A program made the position numbers and the translations under genes. Shown here piece after piece: positions 34,320 through 48,295 of a DNA stretch of 64,000 bases. This DNA comes from Bettongia penicillata ogilbyi (Eukaryota > Chordata > Mammalia > Diprotodontia > Potoroidae): assembly GCA_023548195.1 (NCBI GenBank), contig JAJHZJ010000311.1:5231919-5295918 (forward strand), written 5' to 3'. Each line of letters opens with the position of its first letter. Positions within the stretch are counted from its first letter, which is position 1. Below the pieces are notes generated by a model. That model made no database searches. It was given only the letters and a program-made list of their open reading frames with translations, and was not told where the DNA came from.

Positions 34320-35129
34320 TGTTAACCTGGGCATTACTGCCTTTTTGTAATAACCTAAGGAGGTTCCAGCCCCCTGAAATCTTGCCTGCTAGAGTTCAGT
34401 GTTGACCTTTGGAATGATTCTGCTTATATGTTCATCCTATCAGGCTTCCTAATTGCTATGGGGCTGAGATGGATGTAAGTAGGGCTTGTGTGGCTGAGTA
34501 CATAATTTTGCATTACAAAAACCCCTCACATTCTTATATGTAGTGTAGTGTGGTAGAGAGAACTGAATTTGGAATCAGAGACCCAGATTCGACTCAATTC
34601 TGCCATTTACTGTTGCTGTGACTTCCAGCAAATCATATCTCTGGATCTCATTTTCCTTAGCTATAAGTCCCTTTACATCCTCAGTTATGATCCTTTTACC
34701 ACTTGAATATGTCCCTTCCCTGATGTCATTAGAAGGTTATATGTCAAGGGGATAAAAGGTGAGATAATGGCTTAAAGTGATGGGCAATTGATTGGCAGCC
34801 CTTGTGTCCCATACAAAAGAAGCTGAGGAGGGTTTCTCCCAGTATGCCAGATCCCTGTGGAGGACTGATGGGAAAACTTGGACTAGATTTACACAGGATG
34901 AGCAAGGATGGACGTTTCCCATGTGTGTTCCTGCAGGGAGACAGATGAGATTGCAGATTCACTGGAGTACATCACTAGCTGCTAAAGACAGGAATTTGGT
35001 CATGGAGGTCACAGCATATTGGAGGCAGAGAAAGAAGATGGGCTTCTAGTCCAGTGTGACACATACACTCCCTGGATCTAATCTTCTATTTGGTGAAATG
35101 AAATGGTTGCCCTAGAGGATCTCTAATGA

Positions 35130-35221
35130 CTCACACAGCCCTTGATCACTCAAATCCAATTCACTTGCATGTCATGGCACCACCTCCCTGAAGTCATGGT
35201 CCTCTTTGAGAATGAAGGGCA

Positions 35222-35271
<50 letters not shown>
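35130..35271 (+). repeat. Interspersed repeat ending in a perfect (CAG)16 array
   Basis: 35,135-35,223 is similar to 585-700. It runs directly into sixteen perfect CAG triplets (35,224-35,271), which is the tail of the repeat copy. The alanine-rich reverse frame across it is an artefact. Confidence 0.8.
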
Positions 35272-35274
<3 letters not shown>

Positions 35275-35349
35275 CGTCCTGCTCTGAAACGCTCTGGGTA
35301 TGAACACGAATTGCCATATGCACTTCAATGTTTTGCCTACTAGAGGGCG

Positions 35350-35590
35350 CAGTAGATAGGGTGCCAAGCCAGGAGTCAGGAAGGCTCATCTTCCCAAGTT
35401 TAAATCCAACCTCAGACACTTATTAGCTGGGTGACCTTGAGCAAGTCACCTAACCCTGCTTTACTCAGTTTCCTCATCTGTAAAATAATCTGGAGAAGAA
35501 AATGTTAAACCACCCCAGTATCTTTGCCAAGAAAACCCCAAATGGGGTCAAAAAGAGTCAGATACAACTGAAATGACTGAACAATAACAT
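35350..35590 (+). repeat. Marsupial tRNA-derived SINE
   Basis: 'gcgcagtagatagggtgccaagccaggagtcaggaagg' to 'aaaccccaaatggggtcaaaaagagtcagatacaactgaaatgactgaacaataac'. Confidence 0.88.
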
Positions 35591-35864
35591 ATTTTTTAAA
35601 TGTCCCTAATTCCGTTGGGGAGGGTATCTTCATAGCACATTTCATGCTTAGTTAACTTCACGTTTAGTTGACATTTCATGTGATGCTCTGGACAAAAAAG
35701 CCTTTAAACTCAGTGGCCATATACTGATGATGAGTTCTCTTTTGAGGAAATTACTGGGCTTCTAGTCACTGGGGCTAAAAGCCTTCCATAGTGGTGGGAC
35801 CTCCTATCAGAGCTAGTACTTTTGAGTATTGGCCCCAAACTCTTTATGTTCACCTCTATTCCAT

Positions 35865-36112
35865 GATGGGACAACTAGGTGGTACAGTGGATAGAGTGCT
35901 AGCCCTGGAGTAAGAAAGATTCATCTTCCTAAATTCAAATCTAGCTTTAGACACTTATTAGTGGTGTGACCCTGGGCAAGTCACTTAACCCTATTTGCCT
36001 CAGTCTCCTCATCTGTAAAATGAGCTGGAGAAGGAAATGGCAAACTACTCTAGTATCTTTGGCAAGAAAACCCCAGATGGGATCAAACACAGCTGAAATG
36101 ACCCAATAACAA
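35865..36112 (+). repeat. Marsupial tRNA-derived SINE
   Basis: 'gggacaactaggtggtacagtggatagagtgctagccctggag' through 'aaaaccccagatgggatcaaacacagctgaaatgac'. Same orientation as the copy 270 bp upstream. Confidence 0.9.
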
Positions 36113-37097
36113 CATCCCTTTCAGACCTAAATCTATGATCCAGTACAAAATGCTAAGTATTTGCATGTATTAACTATACATACTCACATATGCATGTTTA
36201 CATACATATAAGAGATATATGCATGGATTTACGTAATGACATTTCATCCTAGATCACATGTATATTACACTTAGTGTTGAATGTCATACAAACAAATATA
36301 TATATATATATGTAGACACATATAATACCTCTCTCTCTCTTTCTCTCATCTATCATTCTGGCATAGTAACTAAAAAAACAAACAAACCTGTGTTTCTCAC
36401 CTCTGATACACATGGACTATGTGGCAATGAACATTTAATTTCACAGTGCTCTAGATACTCTCTAAGAGTCCATGTTGCAGAGAAGGTGCCAACCTGAATT
36501 CTTAGGAAGAGTTTCCAGGGAGTTCCCCGCAAGGCTAGTCTCTATCTCTGTCTATTTACCTACATGCATAATCATGCATATTATATATTTATGATATCTA
36601 ACATTTAAAAATGAATATTATATATTTATGATGGTTAACATTTTAAAAGTGCTTTAAGGTTTATAAAACACTTCTATCATCTCATGTAGAATATTTAAAT
36701 GCATGCATACATATATGCACACAAGCACGCACACATATACATACATGTGTGTATGTATGTATATCTATATGTGTATGTGTAACAGGGAGCTGACCAAAGA
36801 GAGCTGAGTCCTTAGGAGTATCCATAGCATGCTCTGGATTACACAATCCCCCAAGGGGGTTTTTGAGCATGTTCAGACTCTTACCTTTCCAGTCTGTTTA
36901 CTGAATATCTTTTTGATTGACCGCTGAGTCAGAATTGGGTATTCACACAACAGACTACTGTGAGGGCAAATCAGACTCTTTCATTATCTGATGGCCGTCA
37001 GTACTAGTTTCTTTGGTCCCTGGATAGGCTCCCAGACCTTTCTAATCATACTTTGTTTGCTCATAAAGACTGGACTTTCATTGATCCCCTGTGTTAG

Positions 37098-37345
37098 GAT
37101 AGCTAGGTGTCGCCATAGTGCACAGACAGAGCACTGGGCCTGGAGTCAGGAAGATTCATCTTCCTAAATTCAGATCTGGCCTCAAACACTTATTAGCTGT
37201 GCGATCCTGGGCAAGTCACTTACCCCTGTTTGCCTCAGTTTCCTCATCTGTAAAATAAGGCTTCCACCACCCCATTCTAGCATCTTGGCCAAGAAATTCC
37301 AAGTGGGGTTACCAAGAGTCAGGCACTGCTGAAATGACAGAACCA
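37098..37345 (+). repeat. Marsupial tRNA-derived SINE
   Basis: 'gatagctaggtgtcgccatagtgcacagacagagcactgggcctggagtcaggaagattc' to 'gtggggttaccaagagtcaggcactgctgaaatgac'. Confidence 0.85.
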
Positions 37346-37734
37346 CAGCAACCTGTGTGTTACTAGATTGTAAACTTCTAGAGATTTGGTATCTTATCAT
37401 TGCTTTTCATTAGCACCTTACACTAGGCATTCCAAATACTGTGTGAGTAATGCTTATTGACTTCATATCCTTTATCTCATTTAACTCTCATATTACTAGC
37501 ATTATTATAACCATTTTACAAGGGAAGTCATAGAATCAGACAGAGGAAGTGACTAGCCTGAAGTCACATAGTTGCAAATGGCACAGCTGGGCCCAAAACC
37601 CAGGACTTTGTGGCTCCCAGTTCAGTACTTCTGCCATCATGGCACAGTTAGCTCATTCAAATGTGGATGAATGTGTGTGAGTTCCTCTCTCCTTGGGCAT
37701 CATTTCAAGAGGGGTGCCCCAAACAGTTTTGTGC

Positions 37735-37975
37735 TTGTTGTCCAATCATTTTTCAGTCATGTCCAACTCTTGCTGATCCCATCTGGGGATTTGTGGTTAA
37801 AGATACTGGAGTGATTTGCCATTTCCTTTTCCAGCCCATTTTACAGATGAGGAAATTGAGGCAAACTGGATTAAGTGACTTGTCCCGGGTCACACAGCTA
37901 GTGAGTGTCTGAGGAAGATGAGTCTCCCTGGCTCCAGGCCCAGTATTCTGCCATGCCACCAAATGGCCCAAACAG
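37735..37975 (-). repeat. Marsupial tRNA-derived SINE
   Basis: Reverse copy: 'ttgtccaatcatttttcagtcatgtccaactcttgctgatcccatctgggg' to 'ccagtattctgccatgccaccaaatggc'. Inverted relative to the copy at 37.1 kb. Confidence 0.87.
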
Positions 37976-38154
37976 TTTACTCACTTGTAATACAATAATA
38001 GAGGACAATAGTAGCACCTACCATCCAGGATTATTATGAGGATAAGAGTGATAATGATGATATAAATAACAAAATAAAATAAATAAATTAAAAATGTTTT
38101 AAAACTTTAAATAAAAAATATAATAAAATCTGTTGCAAACCTTAAAACTCTGTG

Positions 38155-38412
38155 TAAGAGCAGAAGCTAGATGACACAGTGGACAGAGCAGTGGGACTGG
38201 AGTCAGGAAGACCTGAATTCAAATCTAACCTCACTTAATAGCTGTATGACCTTGGGCAAGTCATTTCTCTTCTCTCTGTTTTAGTTTCTTCAACTATAAA
38301 ATGGAAATAATAGTAGCACCTACTTCCAGGGGTTGTTAAAGGGATCAAATAAGGTATCTGTAAAGCACTTAGCATCGTGCTGGAACATAGAAAGTGCTTA
38401 ATAAATTCTTGT
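38155..38412 (+). repeat. tRNA-headed SINE with L2/MIR-type tail
   Basis: 'agctagatgacacagtggacagagcagtgggactggagtcaggaagacctgaattcaaatc' followed by 'tgtaaagcacttagcatcgtgctggaacatagaaagtgcttaataaattc'. Confidence 0.75.
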
Positions 38413-40419
38413 CCCTTTCCCCTCCTATATAATGACTAGTTGAGGTCCTTTCTCCTCCCCTTCTGTGACTGTTCTCTCCTTTGACATGAAGAAATGGACT
38501 TTTCTTCTTGTCTTGGCCTTGATTTCTCTGTAAGGCCTTTTATTTTCCCCTCTGATACCTGACCCTAAGTGGGCATTGTGGGACTCACTGTGCTCAAGCC
38601 CTTGGTTCCAGAGAAGCAGACTTTTTATTAGGAAATTACTTTGCATGGGATTTCTTTTTCTGCCATTGACTATTCATCCCCAAACCCCCTTACCCTTTGC
38701 TCCTCCAGTCCTTAGGGAAGTCACTTATGACATCTCTGATCTTTTTTTTCATGGAAGTCTTACTCTATTTCCCCTTTCTTCTTGGGCTTCCACCACCCCA
38801 GCCTTGCTTAGGCTCCATTGACATTGAGCTTTAGGTAAAACCCCTCTGAAGCAGGCAGTATTGTAACCTTCATCTTATAGGTGAGGAAACTGAGGCACAG
38901 AATAGTTAAGTGATTTACCAAGGGTCACAGGACTATTAATTCCAAATCCACAAGTCCTGACTCCAAACCCATGTCCTTCTGTATCATTCTGCTCCTGCCT
39001 AGTTTTGAGGAGAACTTTTGCAGGCTTCAAGGCTATCCCAGCTCCATGTATTGATGCAATGGCAGGTACAGGAATCCAAGACTCCTGATGAGTTGAAATC
39101 TGTCCAGAAGGATGCTTTGAATACTAGGAGATGCCCTTGTAATTTCTTTGATCCGCAGAACTAGCTTTTGTCTTGGATCCAGCAGCTCAGAAATATGGAT
39201 AGCCACTGTTACCTGGGTGAATATCTTACTTATCCCCATTTCAGTTGCTGTTAAGTTTGTAGTTCTGGCTTCCTATTCTTGGAAAAGGTCCATTATGTGA
39301 TTATTCTGGAGGCAGAACTTGTGGCTGAGGATAGAGGCCCAAACTTGGCAATTTAGGTCCCCTTGGCAGACTTCTTTGGCCACAGAGAATATGGATTGTC
39401 AAAAACCTTCAGTGACTCCTCATGCCCTGCTGAGGTTAAGTCCAGAATACTTAGCAGTGAGTCTGAGTGGGATTGCTTTTCTTCAGCTTTAAGGAGTGGG
39501 GAGGGAGGTTATGAGCTGGAGGAGGGAAAGGAGGGAGAAGCAGCAGCAGTTAGTCTGAGCTTCTATACACATTCCCATCGACAGCTGAGAAATTGGTTTC
39601 ATATAGATATTTGAGCTTTAAGTCAAGACATCTGGGTTCTACTGGCTTTATCTTTGCCCCACTGTGTGACTTTTGCCAGACCAGAAAAACTGGATCTCAG
39701 TTTTTCCCTCAAAAAATGTGAGGGAGAAAATTATCCTTGCTCCTTCCATTCCAGGGATGGTAATATATAGGTCATTGAGGTTTCAGATCAGAGAAGTTAT
39801 GGTAAGAATGGGGGGGGGCTTCAAATATCTCTACTTTTTATCACTAGTGGACAAACCACTTCTTCTTTTTAGGTTTCAGTTTCCTTCCCTATAAAATTGG
39901 GGCATTGGATAAGATGATCTCTATGGATGGATCCTTCCAAGCTTCTATAATTCTATAGAAAAATACCTTGGGAAAAAGGTGCCTAGTAATCTCATGCTAT
40001 CACCATCATACAAAGTTGACAGAGAACCAAGAAAAGGGTAACCAGATGTTCAGGGTTTGGGTCAGCTTGTTGTTGGCTAGTCATGTTCAACTCTTTGTGA
40101 CCCCATTGCCCAGCACCTATAGTTTACTTAACACATATGTACAATAACAATAACAAAAATGGCGTCCATCAAATCCTTACAAATATCATCTCCTCATTTC
40201 TCTCCTGGCTACACTACTTGAGGTTTCTCTGACTGAGTTCTCCCACATGTTTCAGAAAGCTTATTATTGGAATAATCTCATCATCCCATAAGATCTCGTC
40301 AGCCTTGGAACCTTATCTCATCACTTCCCTCAGACTCTCTGTTGGAGGGTAGACCAAGAACTTCAAACCTGTATTTAAGGAGATAGCTCAGTTCAGACAT
40401 CTTCTCCTTTCTCACCTTA

Positions 40420-40680
40420 TTGCACACTGTCTTGGACTCCTCTGATTTCTCCATCATGATTCCTGGGGCTCCCTACCCCCCAACACCCGTACTTTGTCCC
40501 TCTTCCCAATTTTCAGGATTTTTTTTTGGTGGGTTTTTCTTTCTCAATTAGATTGTAAGTTCCTTGAGGGCACAGACTATCTTTTTATTTTTTATATTTG
40601 TATCCCCAGTGTTTAGTGCCTGACACATAGTAGATGTTTAATAAATGTTTATTGACTATTGACTCTAGCAGGCAACAGTC
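40420..40680 (+). repeat. L2 LINE 3' end
   Basis: 'gattgtaagttccttgagggcacagactatc...tatttgtatccccagtgtttagtgcctgacacatagtagatgtttaataaatgtttattgac' is the classic L2 3' terminal sequence. Confidence 0.7.
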
Positions 40681-41052
40681 CTTCTTCTCTTTCAAGCTAA
40701 GGAGCTCTCCCAATATTACTGGAGAGGGAATTCCCCTCTGCACTAGCTATTACTAGGTTTAATAAAATAAAATCAATTTATACTTATATTAAGAGCCTTA
40801 TAGACTTTTTATGGAAGCCCACTGGAGTCATATTGTGATATAATGGGAAACTCCTTGATTGGGTGGTGGGAAAGCTTAGCTCTAGACCAGAACTATTGCT
40901 AATTAGCCACGTGACCACTGGCAAGTTGTTTCTTTTTTCTGCACCTGTTTCTTTACATGCAACATGTAAATGGGGTGTTTTGAGACATATTCTCAACAAA
41001 GAAGGATAGATAGGCCTGATTCCATCTGTAATGGGAAGATGGTTGGTGTATA

Positions 41053-41346
41053 TGTGTGTGTGTGTGCGTGTGTGTGTGTGTAAAGAATGAGACAGAGGTA
41101 GAAGGGCAGATGATAGAGGAAGGAAGGAGAGAGATGAAATGGACAGAGAGAAGAGAGGAGGGAGAGAAGGAGAGAAAATGTGAATGTGAAACAGATGTAG
41201 AGAGTGTGTGGGGGGGGAGGAAAGGAAGGAGAGAGGGGAGGGGGGAGAGAAAAGAAAAAGAGAGAAAGAGTAAAGAGGGGGAAGAGAAGTGGGAGAGAGA
41301 AAAGGAGAAAGGGAGAGAGAGATAAAGAGACAGACAGATACAGACT
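41053..41346 (+). repeat. (TG)n plus purine-rich tract
   Basis: A TG run (41,053-41,081) is followed by about 250 bases of almost pure A/G on the plus strand. Confidence 0.9.
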
Positions 41347-43289
41347 AAGAGTGAAATGGACGAACCGAGAATAAGTTACAGGCAAAATCAATTAGGAATT
41401 TCGTGAGTGTCATTTATTAGCCATGCTGACAGCTGCCTCATGTAGAGACCCAGAGGAGACAGACCCGAACTGAGGTGGGTGAGCGCATTTTAAGCATTTT
41501 AGCGCTACTCGGTACAGCCTTGAAGTTTCCACAACAAAGAGAGTTCTGACAGAGCAAGAGGGGGGCTTGTTGTTAGGCAAGGGCCCCCAAAACAGAGAGT
41601 TGTCAGGGTACTGCTATGTAAAGGACCACAACAGATAACAGGAGCCAGGAGAGGTACCCAATCAAATATTGGTTGTCATAGTTGTCAGGAAGGGGGAGGT
41701 GCTCAGCAGAAGGTGGTTACCTGGCAATGGGGGTCTAACATTAGGGGGGCATAAGTTGTTACCATGCAAATGGACTAAACAAGAAATGACTGTTAACAAT
41801 TCATCAGATATTTCACAAACCAAAGGGGAAATAACATTTTGACAGGGGCCCAACAAAAAACCTGTTACTAGGCAGATTATCCAACCCTGCCCAATAACCT
41901 AACATATCTCTCAGCCTAGGGCCGAGGGAGGAATAATGTCCACTTCAAGAGAGACAGAGACAGACTTGCACCTGATCATCTCTGAGGAGCCTTTAGGATT
42001 CCATGACATTCTACAACTCAGTGGTTGCTGGTCCAAAGGATCCCATTCTTATAAGGGAAATCTCCAACTCATAGTTCAGCTCTTTCTTCAGCCAGTCTCA
42101 GACAAGTTTAGAGCTGAAGATCATCTGATTTATGCCCTTCATTTAACAGATAAATGAATAGACCCCAATCGGTGAATTGAGTCATTCAGGGCCATAGAGC
42201 AAAGATAGAACTAGAATCCAGGCCTCTTGACTCTCATTCTTGGATTTCTTTCTGCTACTAAATGCTACCTGGAGAAGGGTAGAGAGGAACAAATGACAAA
42301 GGGCACCCTGGATGGGTAAGAAGCTGGTTCTCCTCCTCTCCATGAGCCCACCAGGGCTAGCAGGCCCTTATCTAGCAGGAGTTCTTAGTGCTGATAGTCA
42401 GCATGTGGTAGTGCATACAGAGCTGGCCTTGGAGTCAGGAATATCTGTGATCAAGTGCTACCTATGACATAGACTGGCTGTGTGAGCATGGGAAGGTAAT
42501 TAAACTTATCAAGGCTATAGGTAACTTTCTCAGACTAATAGTTACTGATCAGCCGTATCATAGAGGGGCTTTCTACACTATGAGTTCCCAACCCCAGTGA
42601 AACTACAGTTCTGGATCAAGGCCTCTCCTTGAACCTACGATCATATTTGTGGCCCTTATGACTCCCAGGGGGTCTGACACACTAACAAAAGTTAGATGAG
42701 TCAGAGTGCTTTCTTAGGTTCTCAAATTCCTACCAAGGTAAGCCTTAGGCTGGGTGCCCAGTGTGATAATAGTACTAGTGGAGTATGGACCACGATGTGC
42801 ATCCCAAAGGCCTTGTATTTTCTTGTGAAGCATGAAGATGGCAGCAATATTCACAAACCCAATAGCAGAAAGAGAAAGCCCTTGTCCTCACCTGTGCTGG
42901 GATGTCATAACTGGTCTCCCTGCCTCAGTGGCAAGGTCCTAAGGGAGTCCCATTTTCCTCCCCACCCAACCTATCAGGGGAGATGGGAGCCCACAAGAGG
43001 GGACAGCTGCTCAACACTGTCCTCACACTGAGGGAGGACTCTGGAAATGGGGGGTCCAGAGGAGAGGGAGCTGGGAATTGGTGGCTGTGGACTTCCTTCT
43101 TTAGGGTGTGACATTTGAACTTGGGCCCCTCAGCTGGGAAGCCTTGAAATGCCTGAAGGAAGTGGTCTTCTTTGAGAAATGAGATCCTGCTCAGGGTGGC
43201 AACTCGTGTTTGTGATGGATGAGGGATGGGCAAAGCAGCTCACAAAGGAATCTTCATCACAACAGAAGCTTTATTTCTGGGGAGGAAAG

Positions 43290-43294
<5 letters not shown>

Positions 43295-43376
<82 letters not shown>
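43295..43376 (+). repeat. (GA)n microsatellite
   Basis: About 40 uninterrupted AG units. Overlapping Arg-Glu or Ser-Leu open frames are artefacts of the repeat. Confidence 0.95.
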
Positions 43377-43379
<3 letters not shown>

Positions 43380-44049
43380 TTGTGAAGTTTCTTTATTTTT
43401 GGAGATAATCAGGATTAAGTGACTCACCCAGGGCCACACAGTTAGTGTCTGATGCAACTTGGGTCTTCCTGATTCCAGGGCCTGTGCTTTACCCACTGTG
43501 TCATCCATGAAATGAAGTGAAATTTCAAAGAGGCTCAGTCTCATGGTTGGATAATATTTAAGAGGCCATGTAGTCCTACCCTTTCTTAAATATAAAACTT
43601 CTTTATCAGGTACCCAGTATGTGACCATCCTGTCTTTACTCAAAGATCTGAGTGATTGGGAATCCATTCCTGTCCAACATAATTCATTGCACTCTGGAGA
43701 GACATTCTGGGATCTACCCCAGAGTCTGGGATAGATCCACTTTGTTTGTATTTGCTGATCCACTCAGTTTCAGCTCCAGAATACAAGATGCCCTTCCCAT
43801 GTTAAACTCATCTCTTCTAAACCCATCATCATGCTGCTAACTCAAGCCTTGACTGATAGATAGCACCTCCCTCAATCTCCTCTGGGTTTTGATTGGAGGG
43901 CTGGAGGGTAGAATACCAAAATCCTCCCTAGAAAGGAAAAACTGGACATTTTGGCTCATTCCACTCTGTACCTGCTTCTCCACCTGGTTTCAAATCCACA
44001 GAACAAGATATCCCTTGTCCCGCCCCTCCCTTTCTGTGTTATCTCTTTT

Positions 44050-44315
44050 CATTAGGGGTGGATATGTGGCTCAGTGGATAGAGTACCAGGCCTGGAGTCA
44101 GAAACACTCATTTTCTTGAGTTCAAATCTGGCCTCAGACACCTACTAGCTGTGTGACCTTGGGCAAGTCACTTTACTCTATTTACCTCGGTTTCCTCTTC
44201 TGGAAAATGAGTTGCAGAGGGACATGGCAAACCACTCCAGTATCTCTGCTAAGAAAACCCTAAATGGGATCACAAAGAGTTGGATATGACTGAAAATAAC
44301 TGAACAACAACTCTT
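44050..44315 (+). repeat. Marsupial tRNA-derived SINE
   Basis: 'ggggtggatatgtggctcagtggatagagtaccaggcctggagtcagaaac' through 'ctaaatgggatcacaaagagttggatatgactgaaaataactgaacaacaac'. Confidence 0.88.
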
Positions 44316-44439
44316 TCTACTAAATTTGCAAGTTCCTTGAGGGCAGGGAATCATTTCTTTTTATTAATTGTATCCCTAGCACTTAGCACAGGGCCTAGCA
44401 CATAGTATGCGCTTAATAAATGTTCATTGGATGGAATAG

Positions 44440-44640
44440 CTTTGTTGTTATTCGGTTGTGTCTGACTCTTCATGACCCCATTTGAGGTTTCCTTGGGAAA
44501 GATACTGGAGTGGTTTGCCATTTCCTTCTTCAGCTAATTGTTCCAATTGAGCAGGGTTTAAGTGACTTGACCAGGGTCACCCAGCTAGTAAGTATCCGCG
44601 GCCAGATTTGAACTTGGGAAGATGAGCCTCCCTGAGCTGA
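44440..44640 (-). repeat. Marsupial tRNA-derived SINE
   Basis: Reverse copy 'ttgttgttattcggttgtgtctgactcttcatgaccccatttgagg' to 'cagatttgaacttgggaagatgagcctccctg'. It faces the forward copy ending at 44,315, forming an inverted pair. Confidence 0.85.
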
Positions 44641-44782
44641 ATAGCCTTTAGTTGTCAGTATGTAAGGTCTCTCTTCCAGGCCTCTCCTTTTTAGTTTCTT
44701 CCCCCACCTCTCCATCCCTAGTCTTTACTGTTCTCATGCCCTTTCCCCTCAATCAAAACCTGTTTTCAGGTTGGAGCATAAA

Positions 44783-44824
44783 TTACTGTGTCACCTCTTC
44801 TTGAGGAAGAGGTGTAAGGTTAAG
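44783..44824 (-). CDS. Speculative TMPRSS4 terminal coding exon
   Basis: The protease exon at 45,014-45,163 ends in phase 0 at the codon where human TMPRSS4 splices to a last exon with only three more residues. The first good downstream acceptor on the minus strand is 'acttcatttctttag|CTTAAC' at 44,824. It gives a 13-residue tail followed by TAA. Length and sequence do not resemble the human tail, so this is a guess. The true last exon may lie further left. Confidence 0.15.
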   Translation of the reverse strand, partial: LNLTPLPQEEVTQ

Positions 44825-44968
44825 CTAAAGAAATGAAGTTATAATGGTGGAAATTTTGATGTGGGCTAAGTGCTTTTTGGATGGAAAGGTTTCTGGAACA
44901 TTTTAAATTCATATACTCAGTCACCTAAAGGCTGGCTTTGTTTCACAGTGGTCATAGTTGAGAAGTTA

Positions 44969-47572
<2,604 letters not shown>

Positions 47573-47769
47573 CTGGCATGAATCAACACTGTGGCCAGGA
47601 ACACCAGCACAAAGCATGTTCTCGGTGATACTCCCAAAATACATTTCCATCTTGTTGCATTGATTTCTGTCAATGAGCTGGACTTCTGCTTGTTGTAGGA
47701 TTTTGGAAAGCTTCTCTGGGAGGCAGCAAACATATACTTCAATATTTCTACCCACTGACCACCCATTGT
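47573..47769 (-). CDS. TMPRSS4: TMPRSS4 protease exon, autolysis-loop region, divergent start
   Basis: Donor 'TGCCAG|gtgggc'. Acceptor 'catatccctaag|ACAATG' is purine-interrupted and weak. The second half is clear: KILQQAEVQLIDRNQC, then ITENMLCAGV and VDSCQ, with Asp189 of trypsin-like specificity. The first ~20 codons read 'DNGWSVGRNIEVYVCCLPEK', where the family has a Trp-Ile-Ile-Gly-Trp-Gly motif. Phase in (1) and out (0) both fit the neighbouring exons. Confidence 0.85.
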
Positions 47770-48228
47770 CTTAGGGATATGGGGAGGCTTCCCTCTTTCA
47801 GAGAGAATTTCTTGGGATATAGGAGACCCTGTAAAATCATCTTCTCCATGCTCCTGCCTTTTAGGCAGGGCTGTCTGAATTTTCCTGGGGAAATCTTTAT
47901 AGGAGAGGGGGACCATAGTTTCTTTTAGTCACCCACTGCAGTTTCACATCCTTCCCTATTGAGAAATTCTTTCTCTGCTGTTTTTATCCCTCTCAGTATG
48001 TATAAGGCTATACATACTTCAGAGGGCATTAAGTGGGTTCTGTTCACAATGGTTTGGAAGTCTCTCAGGGTTTGTCAATCCTTTCCTCCACTTCCACCCA
48101 TGCCCCCAAGAGGTCCATAAAAGAAGTTTGAGGATATGACTTTGGGAGAGTCCTGCTAATGGGAGGGTCCAACACATTACCTTCTGACTCTTTTAAGAAA
48201 CCCCAGCCTATAATCCAGAGCGGGGTAC

Positions 48229-48279
48229 CTGGAGCCAGTTCCTCATCAAAGAATGGCAGACAGATGGGCTTGACTGTAT
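48229..48279 (-). CDS. TMPRSS4: TMPRSS4 exon with ICLPFFDEEL
   Basis: Acceptor 'cttgccctacag|ATACAG', donor 'GCTCCAG|gtaccc'; 51 bp, phase 1 in and out. Encodes DTVKPICLPFFDEELAPG, nearly identical to human over PICLPFFDEEL. Its Cys is the one that tethers the protease to the stem. A purine-rich tract starts 17 bp upstream of the acceptor. Confidence 0.94.
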
Positions 48280-48295
48280 CTGTAGGGCAAGAAAC

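Larger units (their letters stand above)
34111..44780. other. Intergenic gap between convergent SCN4B and TMPRSS4
   Basis: No conserved exon was recognised. It contains two AC/TG microsatellites, a perfect CAG array, seven SINE-type copies, an L2 end (about 40,420-40,680), a purine-rich tract (41,092-41,346), an unclassified moderately repetitive-looking stretch (41,400-41,930) and a long GA array. On the minus strand an AATAAA at 43,270-43,275 ('cagaaataaagcttctgttgtg') could be a TMPRSS4 poly(A) signal, but repeats just upstream make this weak. Confidence 0.5.

Noticed and set aside
35150..35419. Reverse frame with a poly-alanine run
   Set aside because: Produced by translating the CAG array; no other coding signs.
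42925..43233. 102-codon reverse frame with a good acceptor-like 'cttccttcag' near 43,160, considered as the TMPRSS4 last exon
   Set aside because: It would add a long tail unlike any family member and has no support beyond the acceptor.
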